Notes: generated from the sequence alone by a model not told the origin. A DNA stretch of 64,000 bases from Epiperipatus broadwayi (GCA_028023455.1 JAQFVV010012396.1:23473292-23537291), one strand, 5' to 3'; positions 23,849-37,392 are shown, counted from the first letter of the stretch. Numbers and translations: made by a program.

Positions 23849-26383
23849 GTGCTGTTCTTCCAAATTACCTCTTTTTTGTTAAAAACGAGTGGTTCTAAGA
23901 AACGTTTAGAATCATCGACGCTCAATAGAAAAGAATCTTCGAATGTAAACAAAAAAACAAACGTTAAAATTGATTCTTTAATGCATTGTTCAAGCTTTGT
24001 CATTAATAGATCGAAAGCTTCAAGTATGCAAGATTTAACATGAGCAGATAGTTTAAAACCGCTTTCTAAAGTTAAAAATGTCTCTAATAAAATTCAGATT
24101 ATCAATGCTAAAAATAAAATGCTTTCCGTGACTTCTAATGCTAATTCAAGTTGCCAAAAAAATAGATATTCAAAATACTAATATATATATATATATATAT
24201 ATATGATGGATCTTGAAAAAAAAAATCTTTACAAGCCAGTGGACATGATTTTATCATACATAGAACATGCTCTCAGATAAAAGACTATGCCAAATTAAAT
24301 GATGTGCATTATTCTAATAAAGATTTATTGATACAGCTATCTCCTAGGCATAATAATTTAAAGACTGTTGCTAGTTGTTCTTTGTCTAAACCTTTGCAGA
24401 CCTTGCATCATAAAAATTATCAGTTTCAGTTGGTGATCTTACCACTACATTATCTGACTTGGAGTATAATATTAGGTCTTATAACATTAGGAGTAAGCAC
24501 AATGAAACATTACTAGCCAAAGATAATAACTCAGGTATTTTTGATCGTTTTGTCTCTGATAAATCTCAAGTAATGGATGTTGCTTTGCAGGCAAATTGTA
24601 TTCTAGCAGATGCAAACTCTGACAGAGTAAAAAACATTCATTTAGAAACTTCTGATTTAATTACTTCTGGTTCGCCTCTATCTTCTAGTAAATTATTAAT
24701 GTATTTGCCTGCAGGACCACAATTTTCTATTGCTTCTAATACCATTCAACATTCTATGAAACAGAATTTGAGATCTTTGCATTTGAATGATTTTTCATTA
24801 TCTGATACTCTTATACATTGTTCTGAATCTAATTCTTTGAATGGAAATTTGCCTCTTTCAGATAAAAAAACTTCATTTCAGAAATAGGATATTTCCTTCC
24901 TATTTTGAAAAAAAATACAACACAAGTATATAATAATCAGGTTAAAAAGAAAAGTTATGATCATATTCTTAATAATAATGTACTCTCTGAACTTGCACAA
25001 TCACAGTCAAAGAAATTTGGTTATTTAGATCTGAATGATGAAGAACAAATAATGTCAGATGTTTCTGCAGATATATTCATATTGAATTTCTCTAATCATA
25101 AAGATTTGGTTGATGAACATTAAAATATTGGTGTTCAATTTAATTCAAGGATACCAGTGGTTTTATTTAATTCTTTTTTACACTTTTCTAATAGCAATAC
25201 TTTGATTTTTATAACTACAGACAATAATTGTCAGCTTTATAACTTCCCTATTGATGAGTTTTTCCAGTTGTTGAAGGATTTGAAACTTGGTGATGCTATC
25301 AGGAGGCTATATCATCATCCTAATAAATGTTACATGATATTGGAGTTTCATAATGTCTTGAAGAAGGAAAAGTTTAGAAGACAACAGCTTTGATTAAATC
25401 ACAGATATTTGTTTGTTATTGATATGGATAGGCTTAGGCTAGCTTTTGGTCTTGCAATAAATTGTTATCTCAATTTTGAGGCTAAAGATCTTCAGAGGCA
25501 ATGTTCTAATTTAGGTGAGATAACTAAATTTAAATATCTTACTGAGAAAAGGGCTGGTTTAGAGTTACCCAGAAACTCAGCTGCTTTTACTTTAAAGTTG
25601 AATAAAGGTCTTTCTTTGATTGATATTCTGTCTACTTTAGAGATAGGTAAAGGTCCAATATATATCTCTATCAAAGATTTACAATCTCAATGTTTTGTTT
25701 GTAAGAGAAGACTCATCTTGTTAAAGATTGTCCAAAGAGGTTTTGCAATATTTGTAAGCTTAAGAAAACATGTAGTCATAGATGTAGTCTTAAAGTTTTG
25801 CAAGATTTGCAAGGGTAGCATTTGAGTGAACATATTACTGAGCAACAGTCTGATGTTACTCTATCATCTCCACTACAAGTTTCTACTTATTTAAGTAAGA
25901 AGGTCAGTGGGTCTGTTGACATTTACTCATTCATCACTTGACTCATCTTGTACAGTTCAAAATGGGGATATGTTATTGAAGGAGCATAAGTTTAATATTC
26001 AGTCTACTCTTGGTTGTTCATCTTTGCAAGATCAAGCACTTATAATTGATATTAGTTCTTCTAACAATAAAAAGAAGATTTATGATTCTTCAGGGTCACA
26101 ACATGAAAATAATTTTTCTAATCCTGATTCTGATACGGCACCCTCTGTCCTGAAAACTAAGCTGACTAGACGTTCAAAGAGTTCTAGGAAAAAGGACATT
26201 AAAAAAAGTAAATGGTCGGAAGCTAAAAGTTCTCAGCAGTTAGATCTTTCACTGTCACTTTCTCCTCAAAATGATTATATTTTTACTTTAAATAATGGTC
26301 CTTCATCTCCAGTATCTCATACTTCTGATCTCAAATCACAAATTAATCTTATACCTGAATTCTTCACAGATGATTTGCATTAA
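23849..26383 (+). pseudogene. LINE ORF1 (gag-like, zinc knuckles), frameshifted
   Basis: Open pieces at 23849-24043, 24304-24516, 24459-24887, 24905-25123, 25157-25393, 25409-25825 and 25907-26383 read in one direction. The first parts are Ser/Asn/Lys-rich and low in complexity. The part at 25157-25680 looks like a folded domain (FPIDEFFQLLKDLKLGDAIR, ending IYISIKDLQSQC) of the kind preceding zinc knuckles in gag-like ORF1 proteins. After CFVCK at about 25690 a frameshift moves the rest of the knuckle to another frame, where a His and the Cys of DCPKRFCNIC appear. Such proteins bind element RNA. The C-terminal part is Ser/Lys-rich. Confidence 0.7.
24179..24204. repeat. Short TA microsatellite inside ORF1
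   Basis: About a dozen TA units between open pieces of ORF1. Confidence 0.9.
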
Positions 26384-26399
26384 TATTTTTTTCATTTTT

Positions 26400-27552
<1,153 letters not shown>

Positions 27553-27600
27553 AGTTATATTAGGTGGGCTTTAGGTGCTTATTCTTGACCTACTCCATTA

Positions 27601-29589
27601 ATGATTGACACAGGAAATAAAGTATGTTCTGGGCCTATTATGTTGCTTGAACTTTGTAATCATTTCAAAAATAAGCTTCAAATGTTGCCTTTTAGAATTG
27701 GTGATATCTGGAATGAATCTGAGCTTGATTCTAGTCATAATATAACTGAAACTATGATTATTCAAAAATTAAATTCTTTTCCAGACAATATACTTCCTGG
27801 GATTCAATGTATTCCCAGGTTTGTCCTTCTTCATCTTTCGTTCTTTACAGCTCCAATAGTTTGTAATATGGTTGATATTCTAGCTAATGATTTTGTGAAT
27901 ATTCCTGATCTCTATCTGGTGGTGATGGTTCCTTTTCTTAAGAACAAATTAACTCCTTCTCCATTATCTAATATTCATCATATTTCTATGATACCTCTTT
28001 TAATAAAGACTATTAAATCTATTGTTAAAGATCATATACATAATAATATTTATCTTCATTTATCAAAATTTCAATTTGCAAAGAAGGGTCATTCAACAAC
28101 TGAAGCTGTTCAGCTTTTTCTTATTATTATTGAGTATATTAGGTGTCATAATAAATCAAAACCTGTGGTCGTTCAGCTGGGCTTAATGACAGCCTTTGAT
28201 TGTGTTCTGCCTTCTGTTTTGTTTCAGATTCTTTGGGATTATCAGGTTCCTACTCCATATGTATGTATTATAGTCAATCTTCTACTTAAATAGGTCCACC
28301 TTCACTTCATTGGATGGTGAACTTGCAGATGGTTTTCATCCACAACTCTCAGTGCCACAGGGATCTCCTTGCCACATTATGTTTTATAACATATTTAAAT
28401 CCATTACTTCTACAGATAGAATCTAAACTGCCTGGTATCTATGTTCCTGCTCTTAAACAGACTATTCATCGTATTTCTTATGTTGATGATGTCTCTGTCT
28501 TTCTTCCAGCTTTGTTGCAAATATTGGACTCTTTTTCTAATACTTTTAATCTTCATATTATTGTTACAAAATCCGCAATGTGGAAAATTAAATTTGGTTT
28601 GTCAATTATTTCAACTTTCACAGTCAAGCCTCAGTCTTTCCTTGGCTTTCCAATAGTTTTATCTTGTTCAGTAATTACAAGGCAGATTCAAAATATTATT
28701 CTTGATAAAACAAAAATGATAGTTGCATCACTTGTCAATATAAGCATTTCACTTATGGGTAAGGTTACACTCTTGATCTCTTTGGTCTATTCAAGGCTTA
28801 GTTATTATTTACCAATTATTAGGCCAACAAAGCATTTTGAGAGGGCTATAAATTCACTCTGTTCAAAATTATTTTGGAAAAGCAAGGTCATAGCCATCAG
28901 TATTGCTAAAATTCAAATGTCAAAGCTTTTAAATGGTCTAGGTTTGCACTCGGTCTCAACTCTATATCCCCAGAAATCTATATCTTTTCTTCATGTAACT
29001 TGTCTAAAGCTTGCTCAGTTATCTCTTCCTTTGGATATTGATCCTACAGATATGCCACCTCCATTTTCAAGTTATTGGATTCCTGGTTTATGGAAGTCAG
29101 TTATTAAGTTGATATCTGCAGTTCAAGTTGCGCTTGATGGGAAATTGACATTCTGGGATGTTTATAAATTAAAATTTCCACATTACACTCCTCTTTTGAC
29201 TTCATTAGGTGTTTCAAATAAAGTTCTCTTGCGTAAAATGAAACTTCTTTTCATTGAAGCAAGACATATTGATTTTGTACTTAAAACTGAATTTAAATGC
29301 TCTCCCAACAAGTTATTTTTTAGTGACTAGCAGAGGCTTCATTAGGATTTCATCTCAGTGTCAGTTGTGTAGATTATATGATGAGACAATACTCCTTATT
29401 TTCTATATTTGTCCTGCTCTTAAGTCGATTAGGGACTTTATTGTTGCGAACGTCTCTCTGGATCTTAGGGATGCTCTTTCTGTTTCTAATACTCTCAAGA
29501 AAGGATCTTTTGCAGCAATAAGATTATCTATCTTTATAACATTTTTTATGGGTGATGCATTGCAGGCTCATCTTTGGTCATTCTCATGA
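27601..29589 (+). pseudogene. LINE ORF2 part 2: reverse transcriptase and C-terminal finger
   Basis: Three frames continue ORF2: 27601-28293, 28314-29330 and 29254-29589. The first holds the N-terminal RT blocks (IPDLYLVVMVPFLKNK, then HHISMIPLLIKTIKSI, usually NYRPISLL--KI) and motif A, VVQLGLMTAFDCV, where the catalytic Asp is Gly194. Motif B (PQGSP) lies near 28350 in a different frame, showing a frameshift. Motif C, YVDD, is intact at 28479-28490. The thumb and C-terminal region follow, then CQLC...YICP with Leu in place of the finger His. Polymerase activity is lost. Confidence 0.82.
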
Positions 29590-29829
29590 CTTGACTCTGT
29601 CTTTATCAAGCTTCTTGACCAAGTCAAGCAGTGAGACTCTCTGCTTTCACCTATGAGTCTACATGATGATATCTGGGTGAAAGTTTTATTTTCTTCTTAA
29701 TCTTATTAAGATACCCTTTTGTCTGCATTGTCTTTTTCAAGTTTCATTCTGAATGCTATGTAATTTTTTATAAAGTTTAACTGTATATTACTATGTTACT
29801 ATGTTCAATAAGTTTATTTTTAAAACAAG

Positions 29830-32185
29830 AGCTAAAATTTTGTAAAGATGTACTTATTGACCTCAGATTAAATTTATATAACTATAAAAACATATATTGA
29901 ATTTAAAACATTAAAAAAATTTGACCTATGGGTCTTTGTATTAATAGTGAAAAAAAAAGGATATTGCTAGATATCTAACTGCTTTGTTCTAGCTCTGAAA
30001 CTCTCAAGTACACACTAATAAAAATGAAAGCCTGAAATCAATTTGAAGATAAGCACTAAAGGACACTACTATACAGTAATAACTCAGTTATTAAGCTTAT
30101 AATAAAATGCTATCAGAATAGAGAAGTGACATTGTTTATAATTAATTATAGAAAAAACTTGTGCGCAATATTTTTGTTAGAAATAACTTGATATTAAAAA
30201 AAAAAAAAATGTGTGTTTAAAAATAAATGTTTTTAGTAGATATTTTAAGTTTTTTATATTTGAAATTAATATTAGGCTGCAAATTGCAATATAAAGAAAT
30301 ATATGTTGAAATTAAAAGTCAAATATAAAATGCATGCATAATATTTTAAATAAAAGTGTACTTTATGTACCTGTACTCTACATGTATTATAGGGGATTTA
30401 AAGCAGACTTTTAAGGTCCCTTCATTCATTCACCCTATCTTATACAACCGATAAACATGACCACACACATGTGAAAAAGATAAATGATCTCCAATATGAA
30501 TATTTCGTGCTAAAACATCACTCATCAGTTGGTCCAGGTCATTATCTTTCACACATACCTATGTAATCAGTGAGCAGTTTATATTAAGATAGCATATTTT
30601 CTCACTTTAAATATATGTAAAAGAATATATATATATATATATATGACATAAATGAAATCAAAAATTTTATTTATAACTAAGTGGACATCATGCTTTAAGA
30701 CAATAGATGGTCAATTAATGTTTCAAATTGGATTCCCAAAAAATTGTTAACACCTCGAAAAAAGTAATCAGTAAGACTGATGAATAAGTAATGTGGATTT
30801 AATTATACAGAGAGTTTTATCTTTCTATGGACTGATAATAATGTAATATATATAAACTAATGATGAACAAGTTATGTGGTTTATTTAAAAGAAAATCTTT
30901 TTTATATGTTAGCAATTGGAAAGGGGATATCTGAAGATAATTTTATCAGACTTCTTTATAAAATGAAGTCTGATTTTTACGTGGAGGTAATTTGTGACAA
31001 ATGCAAATATATGTTACTTATAATGCAGGTGATGATAAGGCTAATAATCATCTCATCCCCTGTTTTCCAGAATTAACATTAAAATGTAAGCTATTGACAC
31101 CAAGGAGTTTTTCTTTTCTTTCATTGTTCTTTCTTATTTTTTTTTTATCATTGTACTTGTATATGTATCTGATATTTAAAATCTATCGATTATAACTCTC
31201 GTGCATTACTCAGTGTTAAATTTTACATTTCCTTCTTTAATACATTTTTATAAGAAGAATCTATATATTTTTTATCTTTATTATCTGCTTTCTTTTTTTT
31301 TTGTTCCTTCTTATTTTTTCATTTGATTTTTTTTCTTTTTAATTGTCATATTACTAATGCTTATATTGGCAGCAATGTAGGATTATGTTAGTGACAGGTG
31401 CTATCAGTTTGTCAACATCAAAACATCATTGCAAGCTGCGATAGAAAAAGGAATCATAAACTAGTTTTATATATTATAGTTGAACATTTTATGAATGGGC
31501 AAACGACCATTTACAGATCAATAGAAATTAAATGCTTATTTGAAGAATTCAAGTACTATATATATATATGCAATTTAGTATGCGAAAGGCAAACACTTCA
31601 TATATAATTCGTGTTTGTTTATTTATACATATATAAATTTTAAATATGAAGTCGTTGAAATTTTTAGTTTCATTTTAAAAAATAAAACTTTAGCAGATCA
31701 TTTATTTATTTTTTCTAAAACAGCTTCAAGAATTGCTTTTTCTTAGAAGACTTCTCATTTGCATAAAAGCATTGATTGGCAAGGTTATAACAGCACACAG
31801 TTAAATAAAACAAAATGAAGAAACTCAACTTTTAATAGGAGAAAAAGGTTAAGTGCTGTATATCGATCTGATAAAAATGAAAATAAGGTAAACAGAAGAT
31901 TGACCTACCTTAAACAACTAAGCATTGAAATATTTTTTATAACATGATGAAAAATTATTGAATTAAACAAATCTTCATATAATAAAATCTAAATATAATA
32001 GTTTATTAAAACCTCTGCTGTAAGGATTCTATAGATTGTTTATTTCGATTCTATTTTTTTTTTTTTCTGTTTTTTTTTTTTTTTTTGTTGTTTGTTTTTG
32101 ACATATAATACACACACACAAAAAAAAATATCAATGATATATTAATTATAAGAACTCTTACTATAAACCTGTCTTAAATATTGTT
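29830..32185. other. AT-rich spacer, no recognised gene
   Basis: Holds a (TA)n run at 30622-30644 and poly-T stretches at 32050-32090. The less AT-rich patch at 30400-30600 contains ACACATGTGAAAAAGATAAATGA, partly repeated near 32480, which hints at an unidentified dispersed repeat. Confidence 0.4.
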
Positions 32186-32187
32186 AA

Positions 32188-32262
32188 GCTGCCTTTCAAG
32201 CAATTGTCCCGGATTAGCGGGTTCGTTTCCCGGCCGATGCCATGACACATGAAAAAGAAAAA
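32188..32262 (+). mobile_element. 5'-truncated tRNA-derived SINE
   Basis: GCTGCCTTTCAAGCAATTGTCCCGG, then GGGTTCGTTTCCCGG (box B), GATGCCATGACACATGAAAAAG. It closely matches the SINE at 40937-41038 from the anticodon arm on; the 5' part with box A is missing. No clear target duplication was found. Confidence 0.85.
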
Positions 32263-32404
32263 AAATAAGTATTTTAATGTTGGTTTAGATTTTTCGTCAG
32301 TACGATCGTCATTGCAGACACAGGAATTTATTTAATTATTGTTTAAAATGTGGATTTTTTTCTACAATACATGCTTTTTTATACATGCATTTCTATATGT
32401 AGTA

Positions 32405-33165
32405 TATAGTGGGTTTGAACTCAAATTTTCACACGACTCTCAACCATCCATGCTATCTCATACCACTGATACATTTGATCACCCACATGTCGAAAAGATA
32501 AATAATATTTGTAATTTGGGCATCTACTTATTTATATTTAAAACATTAAAAAAGCATGAAAGACTTCCACTAATAAAAAAAGGAGACTGATGAGTTACGT
32601 TTTCAACTTTTTAGATTTTTGCAGAGAATTGCTAAGATATTTCCCCCTAGTAAATAATTTAAGATTTATTATGAATAAGATATTTACTGGCGAGGTGAGA
32701 AGAAAAGAGGATATGGATCAGATAAATTGATTTAACTTAGAAAAGCCATCATCCTACAATAAATTGATTATGGATGAATATGATTGATTTATAGACAAAT
32801 AGATAGATATATTAATAGGTTTATAGAGATTGATAAATGGAATAATAGCTATATATGTAGATGGATTAATAGATAAATAAACAAAAGACAAATGGATAGA
32901 TAGATAAGTCTTAATTAAATTTATTTCAAACTTTTCTTTTTTAGTTTGAAATTAATTAAAATAATATTTTTTTAATTTATCATTACTGCACTAAAAAATA
33001 AGCACAGCATACATTACTGCCATAATAGTTGTGATTAATATATTATAGGCTTGATGAAAAAATATAACGGGCAGTTCATTATAACTCATTTGACAATTTA
33101 GTAATTATTTTTTTCTTTCAGTTTAAAACAAGAAGATACTTTTTTTTTTCCAGATGTCTATTAGT
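32405..33165. other. AT-rich spacer with possible old SINE remnant
   Basis: GGGTTTGAACTC at about 32410 resembles a tRNA box B, but no box A is visible. GATA/GATT-rich low-complexity DNA lies at 32760-32910. Confidence 0.3.
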
Positions 33166-33171
33166 TTATAT

Positions 33172-33638
33172 CAGTGTTCTTCAACCCTTGGTCCGCATGT
33201 TAGACGGGCAGTAAAAAGTTTGTAATAATAAATAATAAGAGTTTAAACTTTTAATTAATATAGCCAATTTTTTTATATTTTTTCATCTCATTTTTACCCA
33301 ATTAAAAAAAAAAAAGAAAACAGAACGAAAACAAAATCTAATCAATCATTCGTAGATTAATTTGTTTTTCTAGTTATCACAGATGTTTATGGGGGGGGGG
33401 GGGGGATAGAATTAAATTTTTTATTACTTTTCTAAAAAAATTAAAAAAAAAGTTTTTTTTATTATATAAACTCCATATATATATATAAAACTTTAACTTA
33501 TATATTTAACATTGTTGTTTTGATCAGTTATAACAATTATGCTTATCTTTAAGAAAATTTATCTAGACTTCTGCCGGTCTGCGAAATCTTATCCTTATTT
33601 TTACCGGTCCGCAGGTGTGAAAAAGTTGAAGACCACTG
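33172..33638. mobile_element. hAT-type MITE with exact 8-bp target duplication
   Basis: The 467-bp segment begins CAGTGTTCTTCAACC and ends GTTGAAGACCACTG, so its termini are inverted repeats of the CAGTG(G)TTCTCAACC type known from hAT transposons. The 8-bp sequence GTTTATAT flanks it exactly on both sides (33164-33171 and 33639-33646), the duplication size of hAT transposases. The subterminal GGTCCGCA...TGCGGACC pair continues the inverted symmetry. No transposase is encoded. A G15 run lies inside at 33391-33405. Confidence 0.93.
33391..33405. repeat. G15 homopolymer
   Basis: Fifteen consecutive G within the MITE. A second run of thirteen G lies at 34405-34417. Confidence 0.97.
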
Positions 33639-33775
33639 GTTTATATATTCATGTGTGGAAATAATATATACACCTTTACCCTGCTTAGGGATTGGTACTT
33701 AACGATATTTCACAATAGCGATCATCATCAATTTGTACCCACTACTTTGATTTACAATCAATTATTCACTATAAT

Positions 33776-33890
33776 GATGCAGCCATCTAGTGCTACAATG
33801 CCAGCATAAGGTGACAAGATTACCTGGACTCTTTGATTTACTTAGCTCATGTAACATGAATAGTCCCAATAAAGTTGTTTTGGGGGAAAA
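33776..33890 (+). mobile_element. LINE 3' UTR stub
   Basis: About 115 bp matching the LINE 3' end at about 22900-23050: GCAGCCATCTAGTGCTACAATG, CATAAGGTG, CATGTAACATGAATA and CCAATAAAGTTGTTTT, ending in an A-rich tail. It is a severely 5'-truncated copy of the same LINE lineage. Confidence 0.85.
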
Positions 33891-34112
33891 AAAATTGACA
33901 GCCATCTTGAATTTTGCGTCACTGATGACATCAGAGAATAGATATTTTAAATTCATTTTATCCAAAAGCAAAAATACATTACTGTAATTGTATAGCACAT
34001 ACAATATTTTATTCATAAAACACAATGTTAGTGCTGCATTCAGTATTTTGAATATAGAATGCATAAACTTAAAATATATATAATTACTGAATCTATAATA
34101 CTATATACATAT

Positions 34113-34209
34113 GTGTTGAATGTCTTTAGAAAAATTAAACTTTATTTAAATAAAATGTACAGTACTTGTATTATTTAAATAAAGTTTAATTTTTTTAGAC
34201 ATTCAACAC
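34113..34209. repeat. 97-bp near-perfect inverted repeat (hairpin)
   Basis: Arms of about 41 bp, starting GTGTTGAATGTCTTTAGAAA and ending GACATTCAACAC, surround a loop of about 14 bp. Only one or two mismatches or single-base gaps are visible. It may be a tiny MITE or a transcribed hairpin. No promoter evidence is visible. Confidence 0.88.
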
Positions 34210-34904
34210 TTATATTAGATGATGAAAACAGTACAACTAAAATACCATCATCATAAACTTTCAGGAAAACACTAAATACTAATATTAAATTACGTGTGTG
34301 TGTTCCTTAATTATGTACACCCAAGTAAATGGTTCAAATCAAAGAAAAACATTTTTTTATTTGCATTTAAAATAAGGGTTAATAAATAATCTTTCTACAT
34401 GAATGGGGGGGGGGGGGCACTATTACATTACTAAAAATATACAGTAAGAAAAATAAACTTAGCATATGTTTTAAAAAATTAGAAAACTTAGATTTTTTCC
34501 TTTTAAAATAAGTTGATTTTTTTTTCTAAAGTTGGCTGATTTGCAATACACATCAAGTCTTTTGTTACTCTGGAGTACAGTAATAAGTCTTTCTGTTCAA
34601 TTAAATAATTTATAATTAAACATTACTTTTTAATTTGAATAATTTCACATAAGGAAAAAAACATAACGTACAGTAATATATACTGTAATACAAATTTTAA
34701 AAAAATGCACTTCAGTATGGATTTTTTTTTTCATTACGATGAAAAACTTCTGCAGAAGTATATAAAAACTCTTAAATTCAAATTTAGTTTCACTTTCTCT
34801 TTCTTTTTGCTATACTGTACTTTTTAAACAGTGAGGAATATGCATTTTTTTCCTAGTGATATAAAACTTTTTTTTTTTAGATACTGTATTTAGTCATCAT
34901 TGCC

Positions 34905-34985
34905 ATGAAAAAATCAAGAAAATCTTTGAGCTTGGAATTCAATGTGAAAATTTTACAGCAACTGGAACCGACCAATTTTTTTCCC
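34905..34985 (+). pseudogene. Possible pogo/Tigger transposase N-terminal scrap
   Basis: A short frame from ATG at 34905 reads MKKSRKSLSLEFNVKILQQLE. Pogo/Tigger and jerky-like proteins begin their CENP-B-type helix-turn-helix with a similar basic KRKSL-L--K--IL--LE pattern. The similarity ends after about 22 residues. The following sequence, GCTTAACGATGAG and later CGCTAAGCG, resembles Tigger-type terminal DNA, which mildly supports the idea. Confidence 0.4.
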
Positions 34986-35261
34986 ATAGACCGCCATTAT
35001 AAATACGTATTTTGTATATGATATTCTTGCTTAACGATGAGTTTTGGAGGAACAATTGCCATCGCTAAGCGGATATTAGTTTAGAAAGTACTCTCTGCCA
35101 TTTTTGATGTCTAAGGGAAGCTCCAAAACAACTGCTGACACAACCAAGCACTGAACAAACTCAAATAAAACTTTCTGCCATTGTTACTGAGTATTCCAAT
35201 TATTTTGACCATTAGCTAAAAAATTGAAATTTTGATCAAAAGTTAAAAAAAAAAAAAAAAC

Positions 35262-36000
35262 CACACAAATTTTGTAGAACTATGCTCAATTAAAAAAAGC
35301 AAATATGTCTAGAAATCAAAATATCAAACATATTAATAATTAGAAAATGACCATGGTAGGTAAAAAAGCAAAACTTACATGACCAAATTGTCAAATTACT
35401 TTCCCAATCAAATATTTAAAAAAAACAATATTTGGTAACTGCATCAAATGGCTACAGAATATTAGCATAATCACATGCCTAAAATAAAAATAAAATAAAA
35501 ATATCAACTGTAATAATTATAAAATGATTGGGATAAAGAAAAAACAATATCATGTGACCAAAATTCATACTATGGCCACAATCACAAATTTTGTGAACTA
35601 TGCACAATCAAAACAAAAATAAAAGATCTTTAGAAATTAAAATATCAAATATATTAATAATTAGAATATGACTAAATCATGTTACCAAAAGATCAAATTA
35701 TTTCTGCAATAAAATATGAAAAAATAATATTTAGGACTAACTTTTAGCAAACAGATACAAAAATATTAGCATAATCACATAACCAAAAATAAATTAGAAT
35801 ATCCAACAATATAACCATGGTATAAAAAAAAATAAACAAAAAGCACATGAACAAAAAATCAAATTTTTGCCACTGTCAAATAAATATGCAAATTTTGTAG
35901 AATTAGAGATCAAAAAATATCAAATACTCTTAGAAATCAAAATGTCAAACAAATTAATAATTAGAAAATGATTGAGGGATATAGATATTTTATGTTACCA
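35262..36000. repeat. Tandem units of about 310 bp in left foldback arm
   Basis: The landmark CAAATTTTGTAGAACTATGC-like recurs near 35264, 35585 and 35891, each followed by AAATATCAAA(C/T)(A)(T/A)ATTAATAATTAGAA(A/T)ATGA. The units also share ATTAGCATAATCACAT. The last unit is partial. Confidence 0.8.
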
Positions 36001-36035
36001 CACCACTCGCTCTAAACTAAATAGCATTAGTAAGA

Positions 36036-36501
36036 TATTCTACTTTTAAAATATGCTTGAATTAATGTAATAACCACAGTCAAAAGAAAAATTGAATAAA
36101 CTAACACAAGAAGAAATGTGTTTAATCTAAAACAATCTAATATTATGATAAATCCATATAAAAAGATTCCAATTTGTTGTATGTTAATTAAGGCATTTAC
36201 TTTTAAAATATGGTGGTAATTAGTTGCTCCAGTAAAAATAAGAATAGCAACTGAAAGAAAATTTACATAAACTAATGCAAAAATAAATATGTTTAAGCTA
36301 AAATATTCTAATATAATTAAGCAAAAATAAAATAAATAATGCACATTAAAATGTTCCAAATTTTTGTGTACAAATAAACACATTTTTTTTCTAAAATATT
36401 GTAGTAATTCATGTGCTCAGGTTAACATAAGAATAAGATCTGAAAAAAAATTGTGTAAACTAACATAAGAAAAAATATGCTTAAATCTTAAAATATTTTA
36501 A
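36036..36501. repeat. Tandem units of about 160-190 bp in left foldback arm
   Basis: Three divergent units start at CTTTTAAAATATG-like words near 36041, 36198 and 36389, each with AAACTAA(C/T)(A/G)CAA(G)AA and AAATATG(C/T)TTAA. In the right arm the inverted counterpart AAAATGCATTA recurs at about 38881 and 39072, a spacing of about 190. Confidence 0.75.
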
Positions 36502-36513
36502 TATTACCATTAT

Positions 36514-37392
36514 TTAAACAGGCAAAACTCACTATTTATATTGCCACACACAGCAAGCTAGAGTAATCAGTGGATGCCAGAACGCTTGTGCATAAAATCC
36601 CCATCCAGTGCCTACTCATCCAATATCCCCAGACTAGTTTCTGGCTTATGGCCTTTGTCAGTGAGGAGCCTTGGATCTGAGAGCACTGCATCTAGATCTT
36701 AGGATATAATGCAACCCTCCAGCAACCACATTTTATCTCCATTTAACTACAAAACTATGAGTCTTGCCTTTTATCTCCATTTAACTACAAAACTATGAGT
36801 CTTAAACTGAAAACACCTTAATGTTTTCAATCCAAGCCCATTAGCTTATATAGTCATATGGGTCTGAACTCAGTTTATGACTATATAAGCTAATGGGCTT
36901 GAATTGAAAACATTAAGGTGTTTTCAGTTTAAGACTCATAGTTTTGTAGTTAAATGGAGATAAAAGATGGTTGCTGGAGGGTTGCATTAGATTCTAAGAT
37001 CTAGATGCAGTGCTTTCAGATCCAAGGCTCCTTACTGATATAAGCTAATGGGCTTGGATTAAAAACATTAAGGTATTTTCAGTTTAAGACTCATAGTTTT
37101 GTAGTTAAATGGAGATAAAAGGTGATTGCTGGAAGGTTGCATTATATTTTAAGATCTAGATGCAGTGCTTTCAGATCCAAGGCTCCTCACTAACAAAGAC
37201 CATAAGCCAGAAACTAGTCTGGGGATATTGGATGAGTAGGCACTCGATGGGGATTTTATGCACAAGCCTTCTGGTATCCATTGATTACTCTAGCTTGCTG
37301 TGTGTGGCAATATATGTATAGTGAGTTTTGTCTGTTTTAACAACAGTTATACACAAGCATAAGAGGAGGTGGTCATGAGATGTTTATTGGCT
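36514..37392. mobile_element. Nested palindromic element with 12-bp target duplication
   Basis: An 879-bp segment bounded by TATTACCATTAT at 36502-36513 and 37393-37404. It starts TTAAACAGGCAAAACTCAC, and the inverted counterpart GTGAGTTTTGTCTG lies at 37321-37334, followed by a 58-bp non-palindromic tail. The internal palindrome is centred near 36870. A block of about 154 bp is tandemly duplicated in the right half (36885-37038 and 37039-37193), and a 36-39 bp block is duplicated in the left half (36730-36804). No ORF is present. The empty site survives in the other arm of the host foldback. Confidence 0.8.

Noticed and set aside
32405-32520. SINE with GGGTTTGAACTC as box B
   Set aside because: No box A, tail or target duplication was visible.
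36027-36383. 118-aa hydrophobic minus-strand frame resembling a membrane protein
   Set aside because: It lies across tandem units of the foldback arm, and its internal repetition follows the DNA repeat. AT-rich DNA gives hydrophobic chance peptides.
36514-37340. piggyBac-type element, because TTAA lies near both ends of the palindrome
   Set aside because: The ends do not begin CCC, and the exact 12-bp duplication lies elsewhere (36502 and 37393).
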